A stretch of DNA of 64,000 nucleotides, from assembly GCA_963661945.1 (NCBI GenBank), contig CAVLDP010000004.1, positions 45,580-109,579 of the forward strand, read 5' to 3'. The notes under the pieces were generated by a model. That model was not told where the DNA came from and searched no databases. It saw only the letters and a program-made list of their open reading frames with translations. The position numbers and the translations under genes are program-made. This document shows, in pieces, positions 17,698 to 26,549 of the stretch (position 1 is its first letter; the number at the start of each line of letters is the position of its first letter). Source of the DNA: CAVLDP01 sp963661945. Its GTDB lineage: Bacteria; Bacillota; Clostridia; Lachnospirales; Lachnospiraceae.

Positions 17698-18441
17698 TTA
17701 TTTTGCATATTGGGAAGTGGACACAGAATCCTTGATTAATTCCATCAGACACTTCCTCTCCTCTTCTGTAATCTCTCTATACTGACCTTCCTTCAGGTCT
17801 CCAAGTGTAAGATTCATGATGCGAATCCGCTTCAAATCCCGAACCCTATATCCTAGAGTCTCACACATTCGCCGAATCTGCCGATTCAATCCCTGTGTTA
17901 GAATAATGGAAAATGTAGTCCGCGAAAGCTTGCGCACCTTACAAGGTCTTGTCGTCTCATCAAGCTCAGCAAGATAGACGCCCTGCCTCATCTTATTGAT
18001 GAAGTCCGCTGTTATCTCTCGATTCACCTCTACGAGATATTCCTTCTCATGGAAATTCCCCGCACGCATAATACGGTTCACCAAATCTCCTTCATTTGTC
18101 ATAAGAAGCAGTCCTCTCGAATCCTTGTCGAGTCTTCCAATCGGATAGATACGACTCTCAAAGTTTAGATAATCGATGATGTTAGGACCTTCCTTCTTCG
18201 ATGAAGTGCAGATAATCCCCTTAGGCTTATTCACAAGAAGAAGAATCGATTTCTCCTCTCTTTGAATTGGCTTTCCACGAAGCAAGATCTCCTCGTGTCC
18301 TGTGACCTTGCAGCCAACAGTCGCAAGTATGCCATCAACAGTAAGAAGCCCCTCCTCGATTAAGCGATCTGCCTCTCTTCTCGAGCATACTCCAACTTCG
18401 CTCAAATATTTATTCAAACGTATTAATTCTGACTCACTCAT
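17698..18441 (-). CDS. rluF: 23S rRNA pseudouridine synthase, RluF type
   Basis: Converts specific uridines of rRNA to pseudouridine. The 247 residues have an N-terminal S4 domain (IRLNKYLSEVGVCSRREADRLIEEG) and an RsuA/RluF catalytic domain with the catalytic Asp in IGRLDKDSRGLL, then GDLVNRIMRAGNFHEKEYLVEV and QGLNRQIRRMCETLGYRV. These segments resemble RluF more than RluB or RsuA; the exact uridine modified cannot be read. It starts after the SH3-protein terminator and runs directly into ligA. The Shine-Dalgarno (AAGG) is weak and close. Confidence 0.85.
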   Translation of the reverse strand: MSESELIRLNKYLSEVGVCSRREADRLIEEGLLTVDGILATVGCKVTGHEEILLRGKPIQREEKSILLLVNKPKGIICTSSKKEGPNIIDYLNFESRIYPIGRLDKDSRGLLLMTNEGDLVNRIMRAGNFHEKEYLVEVNREITADFINKMRQGVYLAELDETTRPCKVRKLSRTTFSIILTQGLNRQIRRMCETLGYRVRDLKRIRIMNLTLGDLKEGQYREITEEERKCLMELIKDSVSTSQYAK

Positions 18442-18456
18442 ACCTTATATTTTACT

Positions 18457-18492
18457 AAAATAAAGTCCTGATGAGAATACCCCATCAGGACT
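18457..18492 (-). terminator. Intrinsic terminator after the SH3-domain protein gene
   Basis: AGTCCTGATG (arms 18483-18492 and 18464-18473) forms a perfect 10-base stem, followed on the minus strand by TTATTTT. The rluF start is only 16 bases beyond, so rluF must use read-through or a promoter overlapping this hairpin. Confidence 0.8.
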
Positions 18493-18513
18493 GTTCTTCA
18501 CAATATTATTCTA

Positions 18514-19791
18514 TTATTTGAGGTTCTCTGTCTTCACATAGCCGGTCTTACTGCCATAGGTAACCTTGGTCCAACCTTCCTCATAACAGAGGACTACCTT
18601 CACGCTCTCACCAGGATATACAACTGCGACCTTCTTCGAACTGGTATCCATGCTTTCACGAACATTTACTGTATTCGTAAGCGTTACCTTCTCGCCAGCC
18701 TCATATATAGGATTCGATGCCTCAGTAGAAGTATCCTCATCCTGGGTGTCCGTCTCATCAGCTGAAGTCTCAGTTGAAGCATCCGCACCCTTCAGATATT
18801 CTGTCTTCACATATCCCAGGCTCTCTTCATAAATGATTGCTGACCAACCATTCGCTGAAGCAACCACCTTGACTTCTTCTCCCTTGGCAAGCTGTCCAAG
18901 CTTGTCTGAATCCGTATCTGCAGCAGAGCGAACATTAATCTTGTCTGTCGTGGTCATAGTAGTAGATGCTGCATCAAAGGCTGCAAGAATTGCTTCCTTC
19001 TGCTCAGCTGCCGCGGCTTCCTCCGCTTCCTTCTGTGCCTTCTCAGCTGCTGCAGCCGCTTCTGCCTCTGCCTCTGCTACTTCCTTCTGGTAGGATTCGG
19101 CCCACTGATTGGTAAGGCTCTGCAGTTCATTGTTCACGAAGTTATTCAGCTTCTCGTCCTTGAGAACTGCCTCATTGAAGGCCTGCTGCACCTCTGCCTG
19201 AAGTGCCAGAACATCCTCCTGCTCCTCAAAGGTAGCAATCAAAGATGCAATCTCGGCATCCATCTCATAATCACCATTGGATGTATTATAAGAGCTATAA
19301 GTATTATCGATAATGAGATTACCATCCTCACCAGTAACTACATAGAAGAAGTCAAGACCAGGTGCCGGTGTATCAATCCCACTAAACTTAATCTCAATAT
19401 AAGAAGATACGAGATACGAACCATCCACAAGACCTCTCTTGGTATAGAGATCAATACTATTATATTCCTCGACATATTGACTGAAGAAGGAAATGTAGCT
19501 CTTCTCTCCATCAGATATTGGAGATGCAAGTGTTGAGAGCGTGTCCGTATCGCCAGAAGCATAAGCCGAATAATATGACTGAATCAAATTCTTCAGATTC
19601 TCGTCCTGACTCTGCTCATATGTGGCATAAACACCAGCTGTCGGATAAGAATCTGCTATCGTACCATTCATGCCATATGCAAGAAGAATCACCATAAATG
19701 CAAATGTAAGAACCGCCCCATAATAACGCCACAGGGAACGGTCAATAATCTTCGAACCGAAATCTCCAAGCTTAGATAAAAACTTAGCCAT
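18514..19791 (-). CDS. Membrane-anchored protein with two bacterial SH3 domains
   Basis: Predicted 425-residue protein with one membrane helix (YYGAVLTFAFMVILLAYGM, about 30-50) after a short basic cytoplasmic tail, so most of it is extracellular. A globular region to about 200 is followed by an Ala/Glu-rich coiled coil (about 205-260) and two SH3b repeats of the form TDKINVRSAADTDSDKLGQL and TNTVNVRESMDTSSKKVAVV, joined by a Thr/Ser/Glu/Asp-rich linker. SH3b domains usually bind peptidoglycan. A longer frame starts at 19839, but AGG precedes ATG at 19791. The tRNA gene just upstream has its own promoter and no obvious terminator, so read-through is possible. Confidence 0.8.
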   Translation of the reverse strand: MAKFLSKLGDFGSKIIDRSLWRYYGAVLTFAFMVILLAYGMNGTIADSYPTAGVYATYEQSQDENLKNLIQSYYSAYASGDTDTLSTLASPISDGEKSYISFFSQYVEEYNSIDLYTKRGLVDGSYLVSSYIEIKFSGIDTPAPGLDFFYVVTGEDGNLIIDNTYSSYNTSNGDYEMDAEIASLIATFEEQEDVLALQAEVQQAFNEAVLKDEKLNNFVNNELQSLTNQWAESYQKEVAEAEAEAAAAAEKAQKEAEEAAAAEQKEAILAAFDAASTTMTTTDKINVRSAADTDSDKLGQLAKGEEVKVVASANGWSAIIYEESLGYVKTEYLKGADASTETSADETDTQDEDTSTEASNPIYEAGEKVTLTNTVNVRESMDTSSKKVAVVYPGESVKVVLCYEEGWTKVTYGSKTGYVKTENLK

Positions 19792-19847
19792 AAAGAACCT
19801 CCATCTATCAGAAAGCCGCCTAAGCGGTGAAATAAGCAAAAAGAAAT

Positions 19848-19920
19848 GTAGACGACTGGATTCGAACCAGCGGTCTTCGGAGTCGGAGTCCGATGCGTTA
19901 TCCAGCTACGCTACGCCTAC
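19848..19920 (-). tRNA. tRNA-Arg (anticodon CCG)
   Basis: Minus strand cloverleaf of 73 bases: acceptor GTAGGCG/CGTCTAC (one G-U pair), D stem GCGT/ACGC, anticodon stem TCGGA/TCCGA around loop CTCCGAC (anticodon CCG, reads CGG), five-base variable loop and T arm GCTGG-TTCGAAT-CCAGT. CCA is not encoded. Confidence 0.95.
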
Positions 19921-19955
19921 ATATCAATAAAATCAGCCAAATCGCTGACCAATCT

Positions 19956-19984
19956 ATATTAGCAAATGGCCCCTCATAAGTCAA
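19956..19984 (-). promoter_or_regulatory. Promoter of tRNA-Arg
   Basis: TTGACT (19979-19984), 17-base spacer, TAATAT (19956-19961) on the minus strand, about 36 bases before the mature tRNA. Confidence 0.65.
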
Positions 19985-19994
19985 ACCAGCCAAG

Positions 19995-20495
19995 CTAGAT
20001 TCGCCTAAGGATCTCTGATGCAATCTGCTTTGTTGTCAAATCATCTGTAGCAATGGAAATATCCGCTGCCTTCTCATATCTAGGCAGTCTGGCATCCATA
20101 AGCTCTGTGATTCCCTCGATTGATTTCTTACCCTGAAGGAGAGGACGATTCTTGTCATGTGCTACACGCTTAAGAACCGTTGCAGGAGTTGCCGTAAGAA
20201 GAATAATGACACCGGTCTCCTTCATAATCTCTATATTCTCATCCTTAAGAATAGTCCCTCCACCGCATGCAATAATTGCAGGAGAAGAATATGCGTACGT
20301 CCTAAGGACCTCAGTCTCCAATTCTCGAAATGACTCCTCGCCTTCGTCTGCAAAAATCTCAGGTATTGATTTGCCTGCCTTCTTCACGATTTCTGCATCA
20401 AGATCCAATACTAGATTACCTGTCCTCTTGCCAAGAGCGCGAGAAACTGAGGATTTGCCTGTTCCCATAAATCCTATTAGATAAATCTGTCTCAT
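19995..20495 (-). CDS. aroK: Shikimate kinase
   Basis: Phosphorylates shikimate at the 3-hydroxyl. The protein (166 residues) has Walker A GFMGTGKSS, the shikimate-binding Asp-Leu-Asp (LDLDAEIVK), SFRELETEVL with the conserved Arg, CGGG and the lid NRPLLQG. This is the complete family set at normal length. The ATG follows the aroD stop directly (TAGATG), with TGGAGGG inside the end of aroD, so the two are coupled. Confidence 0.95.
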   Translation of the reverse strand: MRQIYLIGFMGTGKSSVSRALGKRTGNLVLDLDAEIVKKAGKSIPEIFADEGEESFRELETEVLRTYAYSSPAIIACGGGTILKDENIEIMKETGVIILLTATPATVLKRVAHDKNRPLLQGKKSIEGITELMDARLPRYEKAADISIATDDLTTKQIASEILRRI

Positions 20496-21251
20496 CTAGC
20501 CCTCCAGGAGTCTATGAACAAACTCAAGCTGTGCCTTTGCTGTATCTACAGGAAGCTGTCCAGGCGCTGATGTCTTATCATAGGATGCAAAGGTAAGACA
20601 GGAGCCAAATGCCTCTCCTGTAATTCTGCTAATCGCACCAACACTGCCCATAGACATCGTAATTGCAGGAGTAGACTTGTGTCTCTCATGAAATCGAGTC
20701 GTAACCGTAAGAAGACGAAGAACATCCTCAGCATTCTTAGGCATAACGGCAAGCTTCACGATATCCGCATCCCCTGCTGTCATCTCAAGAAGAGTCTCCA
20801 TCATAGTCTCATTATCCGGTGTCTTATCAAAATCATGATGTGAAGCCACGATGCAGACGCCCTCATCATGTAGATAATTGATAAGTTCCCTTGCATTCTC
20901 ATGCTGATAGAATTCTACATCCATAAGATCACATAGCTCTGATGATGCAATCTCAAGAAGAATCTTATCTATCTCTGCTTCTGACAGATCACTAAAGCCA
21001 CCTTCTGCCTTACTTCGTATTGTAATTAGAAGCAGCTTATCCTTCCTCACCGATGCAACTCTCTGAAGAAGGGATAGAAGACGCTCCGAAGAAGAGAGTC
21101 CCTCATAGTAATCCACTCTCCACTCAATCACATCTATCGGGCAATCAGATAGAAAATGAAAAGCCTCCTCAATCTCCTTGTCTGTCTTCTCTACAACAGG
21201 CACACATACAAGAGGCCTGCCCTCACCAATCACATGATCTTTTAGTATCAT
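20496..21251 (-). CDS. aroD: Type I 3-dehydroquinate dehydratase
   Basis: Removes water from 3-dehydroquinate through a Schiff base. Length 251 residues. The catalytic His is in IVASHHDFDKTP and the Schiff-base Lys in ADIVKLAVMPKN; IEWRVDYYE and MSMGSVGAISR match the substrate loops. The frame extends to 21269, but ATG at 21251 has GGGAG five bases before it. It is divergent from aroE and co-transcribed with aroK. Confidence 0.95.
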   Translation of the reverse strand: MILKDHVIGEGRPLVCVPVVEKTDKEIEEAFHFLSDCPIDVIEWRVDYYEGLSSSERLLSLLQRVASVRKDKLLLITIRSKAEGGFSDLSEAEIDKILLEIASSELCDLMDVEFYQHENARELINYLHDEGVCIVASHHDFDKTPDNETMMETLLEMTAGDADIVKLAVMPKNAEDVLRLLTVTTRFHERHKSTPAITMSMGSVGAISRITGEAFGSCLTFASYDKTSAPGQLPVDTAKAQLEFVHRLLEG

Positions 21252-21301
21252 AATAACTCCCTTGGCCACTTAAGAGGCCACCACAAATAATAATCTAGAA
21301 T

Positions 21302-21331
21302 AGTATAAATCAGCCATAGAAAGGGGTGCAA
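21302..21331 (-). promoter_or_regulatory. Promoter of aroD-aroK
   Basis: Minus strand TTGCAC (21326-21331), 18-base spacer, TATACT (21302-21307). It lies back to back with the aroE promoter. Confidence 0.5.
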
Positions 21332-21335
21332 GCAT

Positions 21336-21363
21336 TTGACATAGATTTCTTTTCTTATATAAT
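21336..21363 (+). promoter_or_regulatory. Strong sigma-A promoter of aroE and DAHP synthase
   Basis: Perfect TTGACA (21336-21341), 16-base spacer, perfect TATAAT (21358-21363), about 32 bases before the aroE ATG. Confidence 0.75.
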
Positions 21364-21394
21364 AAGAAAGTCGGAAATGAAAGGGAATTTACTT

Positions 21395-22264
21395 ATGATT
21401 ATGGGAAATGAAGGGAAAGAAAACGCATATTGCCTACTCGGTCATCCAGTGGGTCACAGCATTTCACCTGCTATGCATAACACATCCTTTGATCTACTAT
21501 CTCTTCCCTACAGCTATTCTGCCATCGATACGACAGAGGAGACTCTGTCCGATACCATCTCCATGCTTCTTAGGGAGGGCTACCATGGCTTCAACCTGAC
21601 CATGCCCCTTAAGAATGCTATTATCCCATACTTAGACACTATGTCTGAGGCAGCAAATCTTAGTAAGTCCGTAAATACTGTTCTTATCAAGGATGGTGCT
21701 CTGCACGGCTACACAACAGATGGAATCGGATATATGAACTCTCTTAGAGACAGCGGGATTCACCCAGAAGGCAAGACTATGACCTTGCTTGGTGCAGGAG
21801 GAGCCGCTACATCAATTGCTGTTCAGGCTGCCCTTGATGGAGTCTCAAGGATTCATATCTTTAAGCGACAGAATGCAAGCTATGAGAAGACTCTTCATTT
21901 CTGTGAGATGCTTGATGAGAAGACTTCCTGCCGCGTTATTCTTCATCCCATGGAGGATAAGGATGCCCTCTATGATGCAATTCAGGAGAGCTACCTTCTG
22001 ACCAATGGAACAAATGTTGGAATGGGCGATGACAAGTCCAGTCTGGTTCCGAAGGAATTTCTTCGCAAGGATCTTATCGTATCGGATATCATCTACCACC
22101 CAGCTGAGACAACCCTATTATCCGATGCCAAGGATCTTGGTGCCACATACATTAATGGTAAGTACATGCTGCTGTTCCAAGGAGCCGCTGCATTTACAAT
22201 ATGGACTGGCAAAGAAATGCCAATCCAGGAAATAAAAGAAAAAATATTCAACAAGGAGGACTGA
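21395..22264 (+). CDS. aroE: Shikimate dehydrogenase
   Basis: NADPH-dependent reduction of 3-dehydroshikimate. The 289-residue product has the shikimate-binding GHPVGHSISPAMHN, the catalytic Lys in FNLTMPLKNAI, VNTV, and the Rossmann loop LGAGGAATSIAVQAAL. The frame is open from 21326, but that part lies on the promoter; AAGGGAA before ATG at 21395 fixes the start. It is followed 7 bases later by DAHP synthase, so the first and fourth steps of the shikimate path share a message. Confidence 0.93.
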   Translation: MIMGNEGKENAYCLLGHPVGHSISPAMHNTSFDLLSLPYSYSAIDTTEETLSDTISMLLREGYHGFNLTMPLKNAIIPYLDTMSEAANLSKSVNTVLIKDGALHGYTTDGIGYMNSLRDSGIHPEGKTMTLLGAGGAATSIAVQAALDGVSRIHIFKRQNASYEKTLHFCEMLDEKTSCRVILHPMEDKDALYDAIQESYLLTNGTNVGMGDDKSSLVPKEFLRKDLIVSDIIYHPAETTLLSDAKDLGATYINGKYMLLFQGAAAFTIWTGKEMPIQEIKEKIFNKED

Positions 22265-22271
22265 AAATACC

Positions 22272-23306
22272 ATGAGTTTTAAGTATTTGAAGCCAATGCC
22301 CTCTCCAGAGGAAATCAAGGAACGTCTGCCTCTAAGTGACGATTTAATTGCCCTAAAGGCAACTCGTGATAAGGAAATTGCAGATATTATCACAGGAAAG
22401 GACGACAGAATCCTGGCCATCATCGGCCCATGCTCTGCAGACAACGAAGATGCTGTCTGTGACTATATCAGCCGTCTCGTTCCTGTTCAGGAGAAGATTA
22501 AGGACCGCGTCCTAATCGTGCCACGAATCTACACCAACAAGCCAAGAACCACTGGTGAAGGCTACAAGGGAATCGCATCCCAGCCTGATCCAATGAAGGC
22601 TCCTGATATGGTAGAGGGATTAATTGCTATGCGTCAGATGCATATCCGTGCCATGAGAGAATCTCATTTCACCTGTGCAGACGAGATGCTCTATCCAGAG
22701 AACTGGGCCTATGTCGAGGACCTGCTCTCCTACGTTGCCATCGGTGCAAGATCCGTAGAAGACCAGCATCATAGACTGACTGTCTCAGGCTTTGATGTTG
22801 CATCCGGCATGAAGAATCCAACCTCAGGTGACTTCTCCGTTATGCTGAACTCTGTTTATGCAGCCCAGCATCCACACCACTTCACCTTCGGAGGATATGA
22901 GGTAGAGACAACTGGTAATCCTCTTACTCACACCATCCTGCGTGGTGCAGTCAGCAAGCATGGCAATACCACACAGAATTACCACTACGAGGATTTAATT
23001 CGCCTGAATGACATGTATCAGCAGATGGAACTTGTGCATCCTGCATGTATCGTTGATGCCAATCATTCCAACTCCAACAAGCAGTTCAAGCAGCAGACAA
23101 GAATTGTCCGCGAGGTTATGGCCAGCCGTAAGTTCTCCAGCGACATCAAGTCCCTCGTCAAGGGCGTGATGGTCGAGAGCTACATCGTAGAAGGCAATCA
23201 GAAGATTTCTGACCACCAGACCTACGGACAGTCCATCACCGACGCTTGCATCGGTTGGGAAGATACAGAGAAGCTTCTCTACATGCTTGCCGAAATGAAC
23301 GACTAA
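22272..23306 (+). CDS. aroF: DAHP synthase (class I, AroF/AroG type)
   Basis: Condenses phosphoenolpyruvate and erythrose 4-phosphate, the first committed step to aromatic amino acids. The 344 residues match the alpha class: IGPCSADN, the PEP loop RIYTNKPRTTGEGYKGI, GARSVEDQHHR in place of the common GARTTESQ, SGMKNPTSGD, the metal ligands VDANHSNSNK and VMVESYIVEGNQ. AAGGAGG precedes the ATG. Which aromatic amino acid inhibits it cannot be told, so the symbol is approximate. Confidence 0.9.
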   Translation: MSFKYLKPMPSPEEIKERLPLSDDLIALKATRDKEIADIITGKDDRILAIIGPCSADNEDAVCDYISRLVPVQEKIKDRVLIVPRIYTNKPRTTGEGYKGIASQPDPMKAPDMVEGLIAMRQMHIRAMRESHFTCADEMLYPENWAYVEDLLSYVAIGARSVEDQHHRLTVSGFDVASGMKNPTSGDFSVMLNSVYAAQHPHHFTFGGYEVETTGNPLTHTILRGAVSKHGNTTQNYHYEDLIRLNDMYQQMELVHPACIVDANHSNSNKQFKQQTRIVREVMASRKFSSDIKSLVKGVMVESYIVEGNQKISDHQTYGQSITDACIGWEDTEKLLYMLAEMND

Positions 23307-23340
23307 GCCTCATATTGTATAAATAGAATCAATAAATACA

Positions 23341-23397
23341 AAAATCCGGAAAATGAGAATTCAGCATACAATTGCTCCTCTCATCTTCCGGATTTTT
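23341..23397. terminator. Bidirectional intrinsic terminator
   Basis: AAAATCCGGAAAATGAGA pairs with TCTCATCTTCCGGATTTTT across one mismatch; it is flanked by A-rich and T-rich tracts on the two sides. It separates the DAHP synthase and metY genes, which converge. Confidence 0.85.
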
Positions 23398-23443
23398 CTG
23401 TTTCATAACTAAATTATCGTAAGTATCTGTTCAAGACAATCGA

Positions 23444-24727
23444 TTAAATTGTAGCAAGCGCCTGCTCAAGGTCGGCGATTAGATCTTCCTTATCCTCCAG
23501 GCCACAGGAAATACGAATAAGTCCTGCAGGAACGCCAGCTTCCTCAAGCTGCTCATCTGTCATCTGTCTATGCGTGCTTGTAGCAGGATTTAAGCAACAG
23601 GTACGCGCATCAGCTACATGCGTCTCGATTGCTGCAAGCTTCAGAGCCTTCATGAATTTCTCAGCAGCAGCTCGTCCTCCCTCAAGTTCAAAGGAAACTA
23701 CACCGCAACCACCATTTGGCAGATATTTCATCGCAAGTTCATGATATGCATCCGATGCAAGGCCAGAATAATTCACCTTCGTAACAAGAGGATGTGCCTC
23801 GAGAAATTCTGCAACAGCCTGTCCATTTTCTACATGACGTGCCATACGAACATGAAGTGACTCCAAGCCAAGATTCAAGATAAAGGCATGCTGTGGAGAC
23901 TGAATACAGCCAAAGTCTCTCATTAGCTGAGCGGTAGCCTTGGTAATGAAGGCTCCTTCCTTGCCAAACTTCTCTGCATAGGTAATACCATGATAAGAAT
24001 CGTCTGGTGTACAAAGGCCAGGATACTTGTCGGCATGAGCCATCCAGTCGAAGTTACCACTATCTACAATACATCCACCGACACAAGCACCATGTCCATC
24101 CATATACTTGGTTGTCGAATGAGTTACAATATCCGCTCCCCACTCAAAAGGACGACAGTTCACAGGAGTTGGGAAGGTGTTATCGACGATAAGTGGCACT
24201 CCATGCTCATGAGCAACCTTTGCAAACTTCTCGATATCAAGAACCGTAAGTGCAGGATTTGCAATCGTCTCACCAAACATAGCGCGCGTATTCTCGCGAA
24301 ATGCTGCATTTAATTCTTCTTCTGATGCTGTTGGTGATACAAATGTCACATCAATTCCCATCTTAGCCATGGTTACAGAAATCAGATTGAAGGTTCCACC
24401 ATAAATGGAGGAAGACGCTACAATATGGCTGCCAGCCTCACAGATATTAAAGAGTGCAAAGAAATTCGCCGCCTGGCCAGATGAAGTAAGCATAGCTGCG
24501 CTACCGCCTTCCATCTCACAAATCTTGGCTGCAACATAATCATTGGTTGGATTCTGCAGTCTGGTATAGAAGTATCCAGATGCCTCGAGATCAAAGAGCT
24601 TACCCATATCCTCTGAGGTATCATACTTAAAGGTCGTAGACTGTACGATTGGAATCTGACGTGGCTCTCCATTACCTGGAGTATAACCACCCTGGACACA
24701 TTTGGTATTCATTGAATAATCTTTCAT
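23444..24727 (-). CDS. metY: O-acetylhomoserine sulfhydrylase
   Basis: PLP enzyme of the Cys/Met metabolism family that makes homocysteine from O-acetylhomoserine and sulfide. Length 427 residues. Seen: TRLQNPT, SSGQAANFFAL, the PLP-contacting DNTFPTPVNCRPFEWGADIVTHSTTKYMDGHG with the Schiff-base Lys, and LNPATSTHRQMTDEQL. The 427-residue length and insert after the lysine favour MetY over MetB or MetC. GGAG before ATG at 24727 is better placed than that for an ATG at 24739. It follows the sufB-like gene by 20 bases, tying sulfide use to Fe-S assembly. Confidence 0.92.
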   Translation of the reverse strand: MKDYSMNTKCVQGGYTPGNGEPRQIPIVQSTTFKYDTSEDMGKLFDLEASGYFYTRLQNPTNDYVAAKICEMEGGSAAMLTSSGQAANFFALFNICEAGSHIVASSSIYGGTFNLISVTMAKMGIDVTFVSPTASEEELNAAFRENTRAMFGETIANPALTVLDIEKFAKVAHEHGVPLIVDNTFPTPVNCRPFEWGADIVTHSTTKYMDGHGACVGGCIVDSGNFDWMAHADKYPGLCTPDDSYHGITYAEKFGKEGAFITKATAQLMRDFGCIQSPQHAFILNLGLESLHVRMARHVENGQAVAEFLEAHPLVTKVNYSGLASDAYHELAMKYLPNGGCGVVSFELEGGRAAAEKFMKALKLAAIETHVADARTCCLNPATSTHRQMTDEQLEEAGVPAGLIRISCGLEDKEDLIADLEQALATI

Positions 24728-24747
24728 AATTTTCTCCATTCCTGTCT

Positions 24748-25668
24748 TTATTTCAAGAAGCCATTTACAATCTGCTCTTCTGCTTCTTCTTCTGTAAGTC
24801 CAAGTGACATAAGCTTAATCAGCTGGTCTCCTGCAATCTTACCGATTGCCGCCTCATGAACAAGCGAAGCATCCACATTTGCTGCATCAAGCTTAGGAAT
24901 CGCAACCACACGAGCCTGATCCATAATAATGGCATCGCAGGCTGCATGACCATAACACTTGGTATTTCCGATAATCTTGGCATCAAATACCTGATATGAG
25001 CTATCCTTGGCAACCGAACGAGATACAATATCCGCACTGGAATCCACTCCATTCAGTTCTACTTCATAGACTGAGGTAGCACTCTGATCCCCATGGGTCA
25101 GAAGTCTCTCATGAACAATCATCGTTGCGCCAGCTGCAAGAACAGCCTTGTTCGTACGAACCGTAGAATCCACGCCCTTAATCTGGACCATCTCCATCTC
25201 AACGAAGCTGCCCTCTTCCTGGTAGACCTCAGTCACAGGATTTAGAATACGCTTGCCCTCTCCTTCGCCTTCGCCATAATGCTTCTCCACATAGCGAACG
25301 CGAGCGTTCTTTCCTACGAAGAAACGATGGACACCGTCATGCTGTGAATCCTGATCACCACAGGAATGAATACCACATCCTGCAATAATCGTTACATCGG
25401 AATCCTCTCCCACGAAGAAGTCATTATAGACAACCTCATGCAATCCAGCCTCACTTAGAACAACTGGAATATGAACGCTCTCATTACGCGTTCCCGGCTT
25501 AATATGAATATCAATTCCAGCCTTATCTTCCTTGGAAATGATATCAATATTGGCCGTGGTATTTCTTGCGGCCGATGCGCCATTAGCACGAATATTATAT
25601 GCTCCCTCCGGAACTGTATGGAGGTCCGCCACTTCTTCTAGAATCTTCTTCTGAATATCATCTAACAT
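24748..25668 (-). CDS. SufB/SufD-family Fe-S scaffold protein (short form)
   Basis: A 306-residue SufB/SufD-family protein, shorter than SufB (about 465) or SufD (about 420). The beta-helix core is clear: GCGIHSCGDQDSQHDGVHRFFVGKNARVRYVEKHYGEG and IPKLDAANVDASLVHEAAIGKIAGDQLIKLMSLGLTEEEAEEQIVNGFL. It pairs with SufC next door and no sufS, sufU or second sufB/D is present, so it looks like the reduced SufBC system (called SMS in the literature). Several Cys in the CGIHSCGD segment could be cluster ligands. RBS GGAGGG before ATG. Confidence 0.88.
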   Translation of the reverse strand: MLDDIQKKILEEVADLHTVPEGAYNIRANGASAARNTTANIDIISKEDKAGIDIHIKPGTRNESVHIPVVLSEAGLHEVVYNDFFVGEDSDVTIIAGCGIHSCGDQDSQHDGVHRFFVGKNARVRYVEKHYGEGEGEGKRILNPVTEVYQEEGSFVEMEMVQIKGVDSTVRTNKAVLAAGATMIVHERLLTHGDQSATSVYEVELNGVDSSADIVSRSVAKDSSYQVFDAKIIGNTKCYGHAACDAIIMDQARVVAIPKLDAANVDASLVHEAAIGKIAGDQLIKLMSLGLTEEEAEEQIVNGFLK

Positions 25669-25679
25669 GTCACACCCTC

Positions 25680-26408
25680 CTATGATAGCTTCGCGCAGGA
25701 TGAATTCACTGCTGCATCAGTTCCAAGCAAGCCTGGAAGAATCTCATCCTTCGGTCCTCTCTTCTTCACCTTGCCATCCTCAATCACTACGATTTCATCC
25801 GCAATATTAAGAATTCTCTCTTGATGAGAAATGATAAGAACCGTTCCATGAATCGTAGTTCTAATATTCTCAAAGACTTGTATCAAATTCTGGAAGGACC
25901 AGATATCAATACCAGCTTCCGGCTCATCGAAAATGGAGAACTTGGTACCGCGAGCAAGAACTGTCGCGATCTCAATTCGCTTGATTTCTCCACCTGAGAG
26001 GGATTCATTTACCTCACGATTAATATAATCCTTGGCACATAGTCCAACCTTGGAGAGATATTCGCAGGCGCTTGATACATCAAGGTCAGCTCCTGCTGCC
26101 AAACGAAGCAGATCAATTACCTTGATTCCCTTAAAGCGAACCGGCTGCTGAAATGCAAAACTAATACCCATATTAGCTCTCTCAGTGATGGACTTCGCTG
26201 TAATGTCCTCCCCATCAAGCAAAATCTCACCTTCATCGATTCGATTAATACCCATGATTACCTTGGCCAGGGTAGACTTACCACCACCATTTGGTCCTGT
26301 TACAACAATAAACTTACCATCCTCGATATTCAGATTCAGTCCATCAAGTATGGTCTTCTTGCTATGATTCTCTTCTACTGAGTAAGTTACATTCTTAAGT
26401 TCTAGCAT
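25680..26408 (-). CDS. sufC: Fe-S cluster assembly ATPase SufC
   Basis: ABC-type ATPase of 242 residues that works with SufB. Walker A GPNGGGKST, Q loop FAFQQPVRFKGI, signature LSGGEIKRIEIA, Walker B FSIFDEPEAGID and the switch His in IISHQERIL are all present. GGAGG precedes ATG. It starts the leftward unit sufC-sufB-metY; a terminator-like hairpin lies about 50 bases upstream of its start. Confidence 0.92.
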   Translation of the reverse strand: MLELKNVTYSVEENHSKKTILDGLNLNIEDGKFIVVTGPNGGGKSTLAKVIMGINRIDEGEILLDGEDITAKSITERANMGISFAFQQPVRFKGIKVIDLLRLAAGADLDVSSACEYLSKVGLCAKDYINREVNESLSGGEIKRIEIATVLARGTKFSIFDEPEAGIDIWSFQNLIQVFENIRTTIHGTVLIISHQERILNIADEIVVIEDGKVKKRGPKDEILPGLLGTDAAVNSSCAKLS

Positions 26409-26454
26409 AATACCTCCACCTAGATATTCTATACGCTACGCCACTCATCATAAC

Positions 26455-26496
26455 ATAAAACCCCCTAAACTCCTATAGGAGTTTGGGGTTTTTCCT
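26455..26496. terminator. Terminator-like hairpin between divergent sufC and HD-GYP genes
   Basis: CCCCTAAACTCCTA and its complement TAGGAGTTTGGGG form a perfect stem with no real loop, with TTTTT on the plus side and TTTTATGTTATG on the minus side. It lies upstream of both divergent genes, so it ends no annotated gene. It may attenuate a sufC leader transcript or end a small RNA. Confidence 0.6.
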
Positions 26497-26520
26497 AAGT
26501 ACATAAATAGCGATTCATCG

Positions 26521-26549
26521 TTGTTTTGATAGCGGCAAACCGTTAAAAT
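26521..26549 (+). promoter_or_regulatory. Promoter candidate for the HD-GYP pair
   Basis: TTGTTT (26521-26526), 17-base spacer, TAAAAT (26544-26549), about 60 bases before the first HD-GYP start. Two copies of GATTCATC with similar flanks lie in this region (near 26513 and 26571). Confidence 0.45.

Noticed and set aside
19800..19847. Hairpin (CCGCTTAGGCGG region) after tRNA-Arg as a terminator
   Set aside because: The stem is short and the T-run lies before it, not after it, on the minus strand.
24728..24747. SAM riboswitch controlling metY
   Set aside because: metY starts 20 bases after the sufB-like gene, so no space exists for such an element.
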